A stretch of DNA of 64,000 bases from contig JANQNV010000184.1 in the NCBI GenBank assembly GCA_028279425.1, positions 1 through 64,000 on the forward strand. The letters are read 5' to 3'. Below are positions 55,429-64,000 of this stretch, piece by piece. The number at the start of each line of letters is the position of its first letter. Position 1 is the first letter of the stretch. The stretch is from Longimicrobiales bacterium (GTDB taxonomy: Bacteria; Gemmatimonadota; Gemmatimonadetes; Longimicrobiales; Gaopeijiaceae). Below the pieces are notes generated by a model. It was not told the origin of the DNA, ran no database searches, and was given only the letters and a program-made list of their open reading frames with translations. The position numbers were made by a program, and so were the translations under genes.

Positions 55429-56334
55429 TCAAGGGGATTCCTCCGTGGCAGGGGCAACAGGGAGCGCGGGATGGATCGGCGCGTACAGGTCGTCGACGCT
55501 CGCCGGAGCAGCCGAGGCCGCGGCCGCCGCCGCCCGGCGAGCCTCTACATCGGCGGCGGCTCTGAGATCGTGCAGACGTTCCGCGAGCGCCGGGTCCAGG
55601 CGCGCAAGATGCGACACGGGATCGTCGGGCGCGCGTGCCGCGACCTCGACGAGCTGGGTGCCGTCGCCGGCCCGTGCACGCTCGGCCGACACCGCGATGG
55701 CGTCGAGCACCAGGTGGGGATCGTCGCCCTCGACCCGCACGGCTCGGATGCCATATGCCGGTGCTCGCGCCGCGAGTCGGTCGACGGCTGCGCTCAGCGG
55801 ATGACGTCGGGCGCCGTCGACGACCAGAACGAGCGGCGCCTTCTGCACGGCGGCGAGATTGAGCCCCTCGTGCCAATACCCCGACGCGGAGGCGTCGAAG
55901 GTATCGACCAGAATCGCGGCGCGCGCCTCACCCCGGAGGCGGAAGGCGAGCGCCACGCCGGCCATCACCTCGACCATGGTACCCGGCGGGTCGACGGCGC
56001 CGAGAAGCCGGGGCCCGAGGACGCCGGGGACACCCGACGGACTGCGACCGCGGGCCGACGCCTCGGCGTTGCCGATCGCTTCGTGGGCGAGCTCCACCGC
56101 GGACAGACCGAGCGCGAGCGACGCGGCGGGCGAGTGGCCCGAGAGACACAAGACGTCGGGCTGGGAACGGTCGGAGCGGGAAGCCACGATCGCGGCCTGG
56201 ACACCCGGCGATACGGGGAGAGGACCGCGCACCCGCCCGGGAAGGCCCTGCGGCCGCAGCCGGCTGAGTTCGAACTCGACGGCCTGCGCACGAACGAGGA
56301 GGCCGACCAGGTCGTCGAGGTCGGGCTCACTCAA
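55429..56334 (-). CDS. E1-alpha-like subunit with altered cofactor motif
   Basis: Position and residual similarity identify it as the alpha partner of E1 beta (301 aa, shorter than usual). Recognisable stretches are MVEVMAGVALAFRLRGEARA, WHEGLNLAAVQKAPLVLVVD and APAYGIRAVRVEGDD. The canonical thiamine-diphosphate motif (GDG, then about 26 residues, then NN) is not present: the equivalent region (142-175) reads ILVDTFDASASGYWHEG and VVDGARRHP. The N-terminal third matches E1 alpha poorly. It may be a structural subunit, may bind cofactor differently, or may serve a complex whose true alpha chain lies elsewhere. Upstream is secG. Confidence 0.7.
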   Translation of the reverse strand: MSEPDLDDLVGLLVRAQAVEFELSRLRPQGLPGRVRGPLPVSPGVQAAIVASRSDRSQPDVLCLSGHSPAASLALGLSAVELAHEAIGNAEASARGRSPSGVPGVLGPRLLGAVDPPGTMVEVMAGVALAFRLRGEARAAILVDTFDASASGYWHEGLNLAAVQKAPLVLVVDGARRHPLSAAVDRLAARAPAYGIRAVRVEGDDPHLVLDAIAVSAERARAGDGTQLVEVAARAPDDPVSHLARLDPALAERLHDLRAAADVEARRAAAAAASAAPASVDDLYAPIHPALPVAPATEESP

Positions 56335-56348
56335 GGCGGCGTCTCCGC

Positions 56349-56756
56349 TCAGTTCCCGCCGGGGTCGCCGGCCGGATCGCCCGAACCCGTCGCATCACCG
56401 CCCGCGGCTCCCCCCGTCGCGTCGCCACCCGCAGCCGGCGGCGCGTCGTCCTGCAGCCCCGGGAGGACGGGAGCCGGCGCGGTGGCCGGGGCGTCGGGGC
56501 GGAGGATCGACGTGGGCGCCGAGGACCGCGACGACATGATGCTGAGAACCAGCGACAGCACCATGAAGGCGGTCCCGGAAATCCACGTGGCCCGCGTGAG
56601 CACCGTCGTGGCCTGGCGGCCGCCGAGGATACCGTCGGTCGCCGCCGCTCCCCCGCCCATCGCCGCGAGCCCTCCCCCCTTTCCGGACTGGAGAAGGATC
56701 ACGACGCTCAGGAAGAGCGCATCGAGAATCAGGATGGCGAGCAGGAAACCGTACAT
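56349..56756 (-). CDS. secG: Preprotein translocase subunit SecG
   Basis: It is a small inner-membrane partner of SecYE (135 aa). It has two hydrophobic helices (GFLLAILILDALFLSVVILL and TWISGTAFMVLSLVLSIM) with the typical QSGKGGGLAAMGGG loop between them. The C-terminal 65 residues form a Pro/Ala then Gly/Asp-rich tail that is longer than usual. It follows tpiA by about 90 bases. Confidence 0.93.
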   Translation of the reverse strand: MYGFLLAILILDALFLSVVILLQSGKGGGLAAMGGGAAATDGILGGRQATTVLTRATWISGTAFMVLSLVLSIMSSRSSAPTSILRPDAPATAPAPVLPGLQDDAPPAAGGDATGGAAGGDATGSGDPAGDPGGN

Positions 56757-56846
56757 GGCCTACGCTGTGGGGTGGGACGATCCAAAGCACGGTAACGTCG
56801 CTCGGGACGGCCCGACATGTCAATGCAGGAACGTTGGAGAATACCC

Positions 56847-57578
56847 TCAAGCGGCCTCGATGATCGCTCGAAACGACTCGGCGGCGAGCGAGGCCCCACC
56901 GACCAGCACGCCGTCGACCTCGTCGGCGTCCATGAGGTCTGCGGCGTTGGCAGGCTTGACGCTGCCCCCGTACAAGATCGGCGCCTGTCCGCCGGCCTCG
57001 CCGTGACGCGCCCGCATGCGCTCTCGCAACAGGGCGTGGGCCTGCGCAGCGTCGGCCGGTGTCGCCGTCTCGCCCGTGCCGATCGCCCAGACAGGCTCAT
57101 AGGCGATCATGTACGGCGCACCGGGGTCGAGGGCCTCCAGAGCCGCCGAGATCTGGGTCTCCAACACCTCTTCGAGGCGGCCCGCCCGCCGTTGTTCGAG
57201 GGTCTCCCCCACACATACGCACGGTTCGAGGCCTGCGGCGCGAGCCCGCCGAATCTTGGCCGCGACGTCGGCATCGGATTCCCCGAACAGGTGTCGGCGC
57301 TCCGAGTGCCCGATCAAGACGAGCGCGGCGCCCGTCTCCCGTGCCATGGAGGCCGACGTCTCGCCCGTGAAGGCTCCCGACTCGGCGGCGTGGATGTTCT
57401 GGACGCCGAGTTCGACACCCTGCGCCGATGCGACCGACGACGCGAGGCTCACGACAGGGGGGAAGACGACGACGCGCGGCCCCGACGGCACCGCACCGAG
57501 CGCATCGAAGAAGCGCCGGGCCTCGGCCGGGCCATGGTTCATCTTCCAGTTGCCAGCCACCACTCTCCGAACGCTCAT
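56847..57578 (-). CDS. tpiA: Triosephosphate isomerase
   Basis: It interconverts glyceraldehyde-3-phosphate and dihydroxyacetone phosphate (243 aa). It has VVAGNWKMNHG, IGHSERRHLFGES (catalytic His), the catalytic Glu in AYEPVWAIGTGETATP and ILYGGSVKPANA. The start overlaps the pgk stop (ATGA). Confidence 0.97.
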   Translation of the reverse strand: MSVRRVVAGNWKMNHGPAEARRFFDALGAVPSGPRVVVFPPVVSLASSVASAQGVELGVQNIHAAESGAFTGETSASMARETGAALVLIGHSERRHLFGESDADVAAKIRRARAAGLEPCVCVGETLEQRRAGRLEEVLETQISAALEALDPGAPYMIAYEPVWAIGTGETATPADAAQAHALLRERMRARHGEAGGQAPILYGGSVKPANAADLMDADEVDGVLVGGASLAAESFRAIIEAA

Positions 57579-58792
57579 CCAGCTTCTCCTTGCGAAAGGG
57601 CTGCAATGCCCGGCAATGCGGCTCCTGCGAGATAGGCGAGCGACGCGCCCCCGCCCGTCGAGATGTGGGTCAGACGATCCGCCACGCCCGCCACCTCGGC
57701 CGCCGCGGCCGAGTCGCCGCCGCCCAGGACGGTCATGGCGCCACCATCGGCCGCCTCGGCCACCGCGCGGGCCACCGACACGGTGCCTCCACGGAAGGGG
57801 GTCATCTCGAAGACGCCCATGGGTCCGTTCCAGACCACCGTCTTCGCAGCGAGCACCTCGGCGGCGTAGGGGCGCTCGGTGGCGGGGCCGATGTCGGCGG
57901 TTCGATCGGCGGGTCCGACGGCGACTCGAGCCGACACCCCTACCGAGGCCGACCCGGTGATGTCGGAGGCGACTCGGACGTCGACGGGTAGCAGGATCCG
58001 GTCACCGGCCCGATCCATCAGGGCACGCGCCATCTCGACGCGGTCCGGCTCGACGAGCGACGCCCCCACACCGTAGCCCATCGCGAGCAGGAAGGTGTTG
58101 GCCATGGCTCCCCCGACCAGCAGGCGATCGACGCGGGGAAGAAGCGCCTCGACCACATCGATCTTACCCGAGATCTTGGCCCCACCCAGGATCGCGACGA
58201 ACGGCCTCTCTGGATCCGCGAGAGCATCACCGAGGAAGCGCAGCTCGCGCGCCACGAGCTCCCCCGCGACCGCCTGCCCACCGGCATCGCGAATCCGCTC
58301 GGCGACCCCCGCCGTCGAGGCGTGGGCGCGGTGGGCGGTGCCGAAGGCGTCGTTTACGAAGAGATCGCCGAATCCCGCGAGGTGCGATGCGAGATCGGGG
58401 TCGTTCGCCGTCTCGCCCGCCTCGAAGCGTGTGTTCTCGAGGAGGAGGACCTCGCCCTCGCCGAGAGCGGCTACGGCCGCAACGGCCCGTTCACCAGCGA
58501 GATCGGGAACGAACCGTACCGGGGCATCGAGGGCGGCCGCCAACACCCCCCCGACCGGTGCGAGCGAGAAGGCCGGATCGGGGCTTCCCTTCGGACGCCC
58601 GAGATGAGACAGCAGCACGACGCGCGCGCCTGCGGAGGTCAGCCGCCGCAGCGTCGGGATCGAGGCGCGAATCCTGGTGTCGTCGGTCACGGTACGCTCG
58701 GCGTCGAGCGGCACGTTGAGATCGGCCCGAACGAGCACCCGGCGCCCCTTCAGATGGGCGTCGGAAAGGTCGGAGAGAAGGGACGTCGGCAT
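57575..58792 (-). CDS. pgk: Phosphoglycerate kinase
   Basis: It makes ATP from 1,3-bisphosphoglycerate (405 aa). It has VLVRADLNVPLD, LLSHLGRPKGSPDP, LLLENTRFEAGE, VNDAFGTAHRAHASTAG, FVAILGGAKISGKIDV, VWNGPMGVFEM and the closing GGGDSAAAA and ISTGGGASL. It starts the pgk-tpiA-secG unit. Confidence 0.97.
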   Translation of the reverse strand: MPTSLLSDLSDAHLKGRRVLVRADLNVPLDAERTVTDDTRIRASIPTLRRLTSAGARVVLLSHLGRPKGSPDPAFSLAPVGGVLAAALDAPVRFVPDLAGERAVAAVAALGEGEVLLLENTRFEAGETANDPDLASHLAGFGDLFVNDAFGTAHRAHASTAGVAERIRDAGGQAVAGELVARELRFLGDALADPERPFVAILGGAKISGKIDVVEALLPRVDRLLVGGAMANTFLLAMGYGVGASLVEPDRVEMARALMDRAGDRILLPVDVRVASDITGSASVGVSARVAVGPADRTADIGPATERPYAAEVLAAKTVVWNGPMGVFEMTPFRGGTVSVARAVAEAADGGAMTVLGGGDSAAAAEVAGVADRLTHISTGGGASLAYLAGAALPGIAALSQGEAG

Positions 58793-58846
58793 GTCGTCGC
58801 GGTTCGAGACGGAACGGAGAAGGACAGCCTCGAAGGTAGCGGCGAA

Positions 58847-61708
58847 TCAGCCGTCCTGCATCCTCATCGGACGCAATTCCAACTCGTCGGAAGACGGGAG
58901 ACCGGGGTGCATGAGCGTGACCCCACCGAGCTGCTCGACGATCTCACTCCCCTCGTCGAAGTCGACGACGACCCGCAAGGTATACGCACCTGGATGGAGG
59001 CCGTCCAGATCGAGGGTGAGATACTCCACCGCACGCCCCTCCTTCCCGGCCGGCTTCCTCGTCCACTCGGTCCCGAACAGGTTCTGCCCGGCGGGTCGGA
59101 AGGCGATGTCGTGCGACTCGCCCGACGACTCCGACCGGGCCTCGACACGAATGCGATAGTACGGCGAATCGCTCTCGGGCAGGTCGTACAACTCGAACAT
59201 GATGCCGACCCGACTGTCGTCGACCCGGTCCTGACGAACCAGCGGCCGCACCCAGCGGTCGGCCCGACCGATGTCGCGATCGAGCGGCAGCGCCGCGCTC
59301 ACCAGCATCAGATCCGAAATCCGCTGGTCCACGCCGACGACGCGACTGCGCAGCGCCGTCGCGCGCACCGCGGCCGCTTGGCGCGTGCGGCGATTGTAGA
59401 GCTCCACGACGGCGCCAACGGCGTCTTCGTCGACCAGGGTGCGAAGGCGGATGGAGTCACCCGCGATCCGCCGCCGCGTGGCCGACGTCGTGCTGCCGTC
59501 GGCCGCGATGAGGTAGAGACCGAGGTCGAGCGAGTCGCCCGCGAAGGTTTCGAGGGCCTGGGGAATCTCGAAGTGGACCTCCAACTCACCGGCGCCGGCC
59601 TCGAGGCCCCGGAAGCGAGCGGTCTGCGCCGGGAGGGAGTACAGCGAGCGTGCTCGCGTCCCGTACCAGTGCGGGAACGCCTCCCGAAGATCGTCGAGGT
59701 AGGTCTCGGCCTCTGGGGTGTACGACCGGACGTCGGCCGTGGCCGGCCTCGACAGAGTGAGGTCGGGCCCCTGCCCGTAGTCCCAGAACTCGGTCCGGAG
59801 ATCGGCCGTTCCGAAGGTTCGCACCGCATCGGGGCGCCCGTAGCGAAGCCAGAGTTGGGCGGCATCGTTGTCGAGGGCGCCGAAACGGAGGTAGGCGTAG
59901 GCCGCCCGGGCGAGGTGTTCGACCTCGCGCTCGTTGACCTCGGTGTTGAGGATCGGATCCAGACCGATCCAGAACTCGTCCGCCCGGTCGCCGGGGTCGG
60001 AGGTCAGCCCCGCGACGTCCCGGAGCTGCTCCTCGACGTCGTCACCGAGCACCCCGAACGCCTGTTCGAAGTCGGCCAGGGCCTCCTCCGATCGCCCGAG
60101 CCGCTGAAGCGCGAGCCCCGACAGCAAGAAGCTGTACGGGTGTCCGCTGGTCGCCCACGCGAAGCGCCGGCTGCGGTTGAGAAGGTCGAGCCACAACTCT
60201 TCATCCGCGAGTCCGAGGAGGATCGCGACGTTGGCTGCGACGTGTCCGGGGAACACCTCGACGGCGTCTTCGAGGAGTTCGTGCATCGCGGCGCGATCGG
60301 CTTCCCCGCGCGGATCGGGCTCGAACGATTCATCCAAGGTGGCCCCCAGTTCGGTGGGGCACACGTAGTTCAGCGCGACCAGCGTCTCGAGGTCGGTTCC
60401 CCCCGGGCGCCGCATGCACGGGGTCCCGGCCAAAGCACCGTCGGGGAGTACGCCGAGGGACGCCCAGGTAAGCCAGGACTCACGAACGATGTCGGCCAAC
60501 TCGTACTTCAGCTCGGCGACCAGCCTCGGGGATACGGGCCGGATCCCACGCTTGGCCCGTGCCACCCCGCGTTCGTACAGGGTGCGAGCCTCGGCGCGCA
60601 GCCCCTGCTTGCGTCGGATGCGGGCGAGGGCGAGCACGGGCGCCGGGTTTTCCGGGTCCCGCGCCATGGCTCGTTCCAGTTCGCTTGCCGCATCGCGTCG
60701 CCAGGCGAAGGGATTCGCCCCCGCCGGAGGGTCTCCAGCGAGCAGACCGTCGAGGGGGCCGAGGCGGGACTCGATCTCGTCGCCTGTGCGTCCCATCGCG
60801 ACGCCGAGCAGCTCCTTCGCCTCGATCCGGATCGGGGCGGGGATCGCGAGCGTGAGGGGCCCGTCCTCCGACAACTCGTACTCGAAGCCGTCGGGGAGCT
60901 CGGGGTCGCCCACGGGGAATACGACGGGCGGAGTCCATTCGTCGTCGGCGGGCTCGAAGACCAGGTCGAACTCGACCCACGTACCGACCGGCTCACCGTC
61001 GTACGACGCCGGATCGAACCGGAGTGAGCGGGCACCCTGCATCGCGGCACGATCGAGAGCGGGCACCCCCGAGTTGCTCCGAGTCTGAACGTTGTCGACC
61101 GATCCGTCCTCGGCGACCCACAGCAAGAGGCGAACGGTCCCGCCCACGCCGGCCCGCTGCAGGTCCGGGGGGTAGTGTCGGCGAATCAGATCCCGCTCGG
61201 CCTCCGGGTCGGCCAGCGTCGGGTACGTGACGGGCGACGCCTTGAAGGGTGGCAACTCGTCGACGACCTCGGCGGTCGCCACCGCGGCCGACGCCGCCGG
61301 ATCAGGCGGAGGCAGATCGGGCGGTGCCTGGATCGCCATGTCTCGGCCCGCGGGCGGATCGAGCGCCGGCGCCTCGGGGAGATCGACCGTGGGGCGCGCC
61401 ACCTGCGGCTCCTGGAACGCGTCGATCAGGCGGTTCAGCCCCGTGATCAGCGAAGCGCGCGCGGGCGGCACGGCCATACCCGTCAGGACGAGAGCCGCCG
61501 CCGTCGCCACGACGGCCCGTCGCGCCCGAACGAATCGAGAGCTCCTCCCCGGCCCCCGGGTCCAGGCCGACTGCAGCTCCGCTTCCAACTCCGGGGCGAA
61601 TGAAGACCGCTCCGCGGCCGAGAACATCGACAACTCCGCATCGAGTTCCACCAGCTCGGGCGGCAGCTCGAAGGCGTCGTCGTGAAGCGGGGTCATGAAG
61701 TCGCTCAT
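58847..61708 (-). CDS. Anti-sigma-like/TonB-C/TPR/GWxTD fusion protein
   Basis: It is a 953-aa multidomain protein. Residues 1-60 are an acidic cytoplasmic segment, like the N-terminus of anti-sigma factors. A single membrane helix follows (about 65-82, VVATAAALVLTGMAVPPA). Residues 172-252 are a TonB C-terminal-like domain (YPPDLQRAGVGGTVRLLLWV, ALDRAAMQGARSLRFDPA). TPR-like helices occupy about 330-560 and a GWxTD-like domain about 576-635 (LRYGRPDAV). A beta-rich C-terminal part follows. The gene starts inside the stop of an ECF sigma gene (ATGA). I infer that it senses an envelope signal and holds the sigma factor; I do not know this architecture from any described system. Confidence 0.8.
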   Translation of the reverse strand: MSDFMTPLHDDAFELPPELVELDAELSMFSAAERSSFAPELEAELQSAWTRGPGRSSRFVRARRAVVATAAALVLTGMAVPPARASLITGLNRLIDAFQEPQVARPTVDLPEAPALDPPAGRDMAIQAPPDLPPPDPAASAAVATAEVVDELPPFKASPVTYPTLADPEAERDLIRRHYPPDLQRAGVGGTVRLLLWVAEDGSVDNVQTRSNSGVPALDRAAMQGARSLRFDPASYDGEPVGTWVEFDLVFEPADDEWTPPVVFPVGDPELPDGFEYELSEDGPLTLAIPAPIRIEAKELLGVAMGRTGDEIESRLGPLDGLLAGDPPAGANPFAWRRDAASELERAMARDPENPAPVLALARIRRKQGLRAEARTLYERGVARAKRGIRPVSPRLVAELKYELADIVRESWLTWASLGVLPDGALAGTPCMRRPGGTDLETLVALNYVCPTELGATLDESFEPDPRGEADRAAMHELLEDAVEVFPGHVAANVAILLGLADEELWLDLLNRSRRFAWATSGHPYSFLLSGLALQRLGRSEEALADFEQAFGVLGDDVEEQLRDVAGLTSDPGDRADEFWIGLDPILNTEVNEREVEHLARAAYAYLRFGALDNDAAQLWLRYGRPDAVRTFGTADLRTEFWDYGQGPDLTLSRPATADVRSYTPEAETYLDDLREAFPHWYGTRARSLYSLPAQTARFRGLEAGAGELEVHFEIPQALETFAGDSLDLGLYLIAADGSTTSATRRRIAGDSIRLRTLVDEDAVGAVVELYNRRTRQAAAVRATALRSRVVGVDQRISDLMLVSAALPLDRDIGRADRWVRPLVRQDRVDDSRVGIMFELYDLPESDSPYYRIRVEARSESSGESHDIAFRPAGQNLFGTEWTRKPAGKEGRAVEYLTLDLDGLHPGAYTLRVVVDFDEGSEIVEQLGGVTLMHPGLPSSDELELRPMRMQDG

Positions 61709-62313
61709 CGGGCCGTACTCTCGACCGCGTCCTTCAGTCGCTTGAGGGCACGATGAAGCCGCACGGCGACGGCGTTGTGACTGATCCCCAGCGCCTCGGC
61801 GATCTCACGGTTGCCGAGACCGGCCCCGTAGCGCAGCGAAAGGATCTCCTGATCGGCTCGACGCAGCGTCTGCGTACCGTTCAGGAGCTTCTGGATCCTC
61901 TCCTGCCGAAGCACACGCTCGTCCTGCGACGGGACGTCGGCCACGAGATCGGGCACGCGGTCGAGCGACACATGCAGCGACCCTCGCCTCCGGAGCGCCC
62001 GGAGATGGTCGGTCACCGCATTCCGCGCGATCCGGAGAAGCCACGTGCGCGGAGAGGCCAGATTGGCATCGTAGCGGTGAATCGAGCGGAGGGCCTTCAT
62101 GAAGACGTCCGAGGTTACGTCTTCTGCGGCTTCTCGTGTCGCGACCCGGAAGCGGACATATCGATAGACCACCGAACGGTGGCCGTCGTACCATGCCTCG
62201 AAGTCGTGGGGTACTCGGCCCGGCCTGCCCTCTCGGTCCCCACGCTTCCCCGCCCCATGCGCTGGGGCGGCCACGTCGGAGCGGACCGTCGGAGCTGCTT
62301 CGTGAGATGCCAT
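61705..62313 (-). CDS. ECF-family RNA polymerase sigma factor
   Basis: It is a 202-aa group IV sigma factor. Region 2 has YVRFRVATREAAEDVTSDVF and LASPRTWLLRIARNAVTDHL; region 4 has LRRADQEILSLRYGAGLGNR and the helix-turn-helix in EIAEALGISHNAVAVRLHRA. A disordered 35-residue N-terminus precedes region 2. It is directly coupled to the TonB/GWxTD fusion gene. An ECF-like promoter ends only 7 bases before the ATG, so the message may be leaderless, or the true start may be further in. Confidence 0.92.
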   Translation of the reverse strand: MASHEAAPTVRSDVAAPAHGAGKRGDREGRPGRVPHDFEAWYDGHRSVVYRYVRFRVATREAAEDVTSDVFMKALRSIHRYDANLASPRTWLLRIARNAVTDHLRALRRRGSLHVSLDRVPDLVADVPSQDERVLRQERIQKLLNGTQTLRRADQEILSLRYGAGLGNREIAEALGISHNAVAVRLHRALKRLKDAVESTAR

Positions 62314-62320
62314 GTTCCCT

Positions 62321-62348
62321 CTTACGCGCGCGCCCGGGCCGAGTTACA
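62321..62348 (-). promoter_or_regulatory. ECF-type promoter ahead of sigma gene
   Basis: On the minus strand TGTAAC (62348-62343) and CGTAAG (62326-62321) are separated by 16 bases. TGTAAC and CGTA are common -35 and -10 elements of ECF promoters, so the sigma factor may drive its own operon. Transcription would start about at the ATG of 62313. Confidence 0.5.
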
Positions 62349-62359
62349 CCCCTCGCCTT

Positions 62360-63379
<1,020 letters not shown>

Positions 63380-64000
63380 TCAGGGGTGAAACGTAGACGA
63401 CGATCCAGCGACCGGAATCGCGACAGGCCGCGGGAGCGTGCGAGCGAATACCACGAAGATAACCGATTTCGCGCCGAGGCCGGCCAGTGCCGACGCGGCG
63501 GCACCTGCGGTCGAGCCGGTGGTGAGGACGTCGTCCACGAGGATCAGTTGGGGATAGTGGGCGACCCGCGAGGCCGCGGGGCCGGGGCCGAACGCCATCT
63601 GGACGTTAGCCTTGCGCTCTTCCGCCTGCAAGGCGACCTGACTCGGCCCGGAGGGCCTTCTCGCCAGGGCCTCGATGAGGGGAGATCCCAGCTCCCGAGC
63701 GACGATCCGAGCCAGTCGCTCCGCCTGGTTGTACCCCCGCGTGCGCACTCTCGCCGGGGTCGTCGGAACGGGCACGACGGCGCAGCGCGGCGCGCTGAAG
63801 TCGACCTCGGGCATACGACGGAGGCGATGCACCATACGCCGTCCCATCGGAGCCGCGGCAACGTCCCACCCTCCGTACTTCAGGGCCTGCACGAGCGCAT
63901 CGGCGGGGGGCGCGAGAGCCACCGCCGCGACCGCCCGCGACAGAACCGGAGGCCAATCGTTACAGCGTCCGCACAGAACGGGCCGATCGGGGCCGGTCCC
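63380..64000 (-). CDS. comF: ComF family phosphoribosyltransferase-like protein (5' end cut)
   Basis: The 3' part of a ComF protein; the first zinc Cys pair lies beyond the window. The second zinc pair is at the edge (VLCGRCNDWP), then ALVQALKYGGWDVAAAPMGR, VVPVPTTPARVRTRGYNQAE and the PRPP loop LILVDDVLTTGSTAGAAASA. ComF is linked to DNA uptake and the type IV pilus in several bacteria. The first 207 codons from the edge are open. It may be translated together with gapA. Confidence 0.85.
   Translation of the reverse strand, partial: GTGPDRPVLCGRCNDWPPVLSRAVAAVALAPPADALVQALKYGGWDVAAAPMGRRMVHRLRRMPEVDFSAPRCAVVPVPTTPARVRTRGYNQAERLARIVARELGSPLIEALARRPSGPSQVALQAEERKANVQMAFGPGPAASRVAHYPQLILVDDVLTTGSTAGAAASALAGLGAKSVIFVVFARTLPRPVAIPVAGSSSTFHP

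Noticed and set aside
58322-61027. A 901-residue plus-strand frame opposite pgk and the TonB/GWxTD gene
   Set aside because: Antisense shadow with composition typical of reversed GC-rich coding DNA.

Overview
The window is a dense, high-GC bacterial chromosome segment, almost entirely protein-coding and mostly on the minus strand. No rRNA, tRNA, insertion sequence, phage gene or CRISPR array was recognised. Several traits together suggest the phylum Gemmatimonadota or a close relative: a six-S1-domain ribosomal protein S1 with a long acidic N-terminus, a UPF0182 membrane protein, a GWxTD-domain protein, a secreted carboxypeptidase-regulatory/plug-like protein, a Bacillus-type single-subunit SdhC, and pervasive ATGA/GTGA stop-start overlaps. 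The phylum is an inference from gene content.

Layout. 1-7.3 kb: a minus-strand operon reading pabA/trpG, rnz, unknown, tyrA, aroA, cmk, rpsA, then an edge-truncated lipoprotein. 7.4-14.7 kb: a mixed-strand block with a zinc-ribbon protein, a beta-propeller lipoprotein, a plug-like secreted protein, glutamine-dependent NAD synthetase and an S41 protease. 14.7-17.8 kb: a repeat-rich zone. It holds a Rossmann-fold protein and a XerC/D recombinase, both carrying in-frame minisatellites, and about 780 bases without a gene that are filled with three kinds of repeats. 17.8-34.7 kb: a nearly continuous minus-strand run. Read in order it is phosphomannomutase, UPF0182, sucC, sucD, EIIA/CBS, ndk, a 3-hydroxyacyl-CoA dehydrogenase, ackA, yceD, rpmF, plsX, fabH, fabD, fabG, acpP, fabF, ispF, dedA, xerC/D. 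35-41.8 kb: dcd, a very strong inverted repeat, a pilin pair, two FKBP lipoproteins, an amidohydrolase and a GH20 hexosaminidase. 41.8-46.2 kb: sdhCAB and mdh. 46.4-48.1 kb: moaD, moaE, moaA. 48.1-49.7 kb: an ECF sigma/anti-sigma/chaperone-like operon. 49.8-52.8 kb: HU, carA, an RNase H-like protein and lipB. 52.9-58.8 kb: pgk, tpiA, secG and a 2-oxo-acid dehydrogenase complex (E1 alpha, E1 beta, E2). 58.8-64 kb: a second ECF sigma operon whose partner is a giant TonB/GWxTD fusion, then gapA and an edge-truncated comF.

How the genes work together. The window covers much central metabolism: lower glycolysis (gapA, pgk, tpiA), oxo-acid oxidation with lipoylation (lipB beside E2), TCA steps (sucCD, sdhCAB, mdh), acetate activation (ackA), the type II fatty-acid initiation cluster, nucleotide supply (cmk, ndk, dcd, carA), the shikimate branch and molybdopterin synthesis.

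The least explained items are: the ECF sigma factor overlapping a fused anti-sigma-like/TonB/GWxTD protein, with an ECF-type promoter that would give a leaderless message; an E1-alpha-like subunit without the usual thiamine-diphosphate motif; an RNase HI-like protein missing two catalytic acids; the minisatellite cluster around the recombinase; and the 31-bp perfect inverted repeat after dcd.
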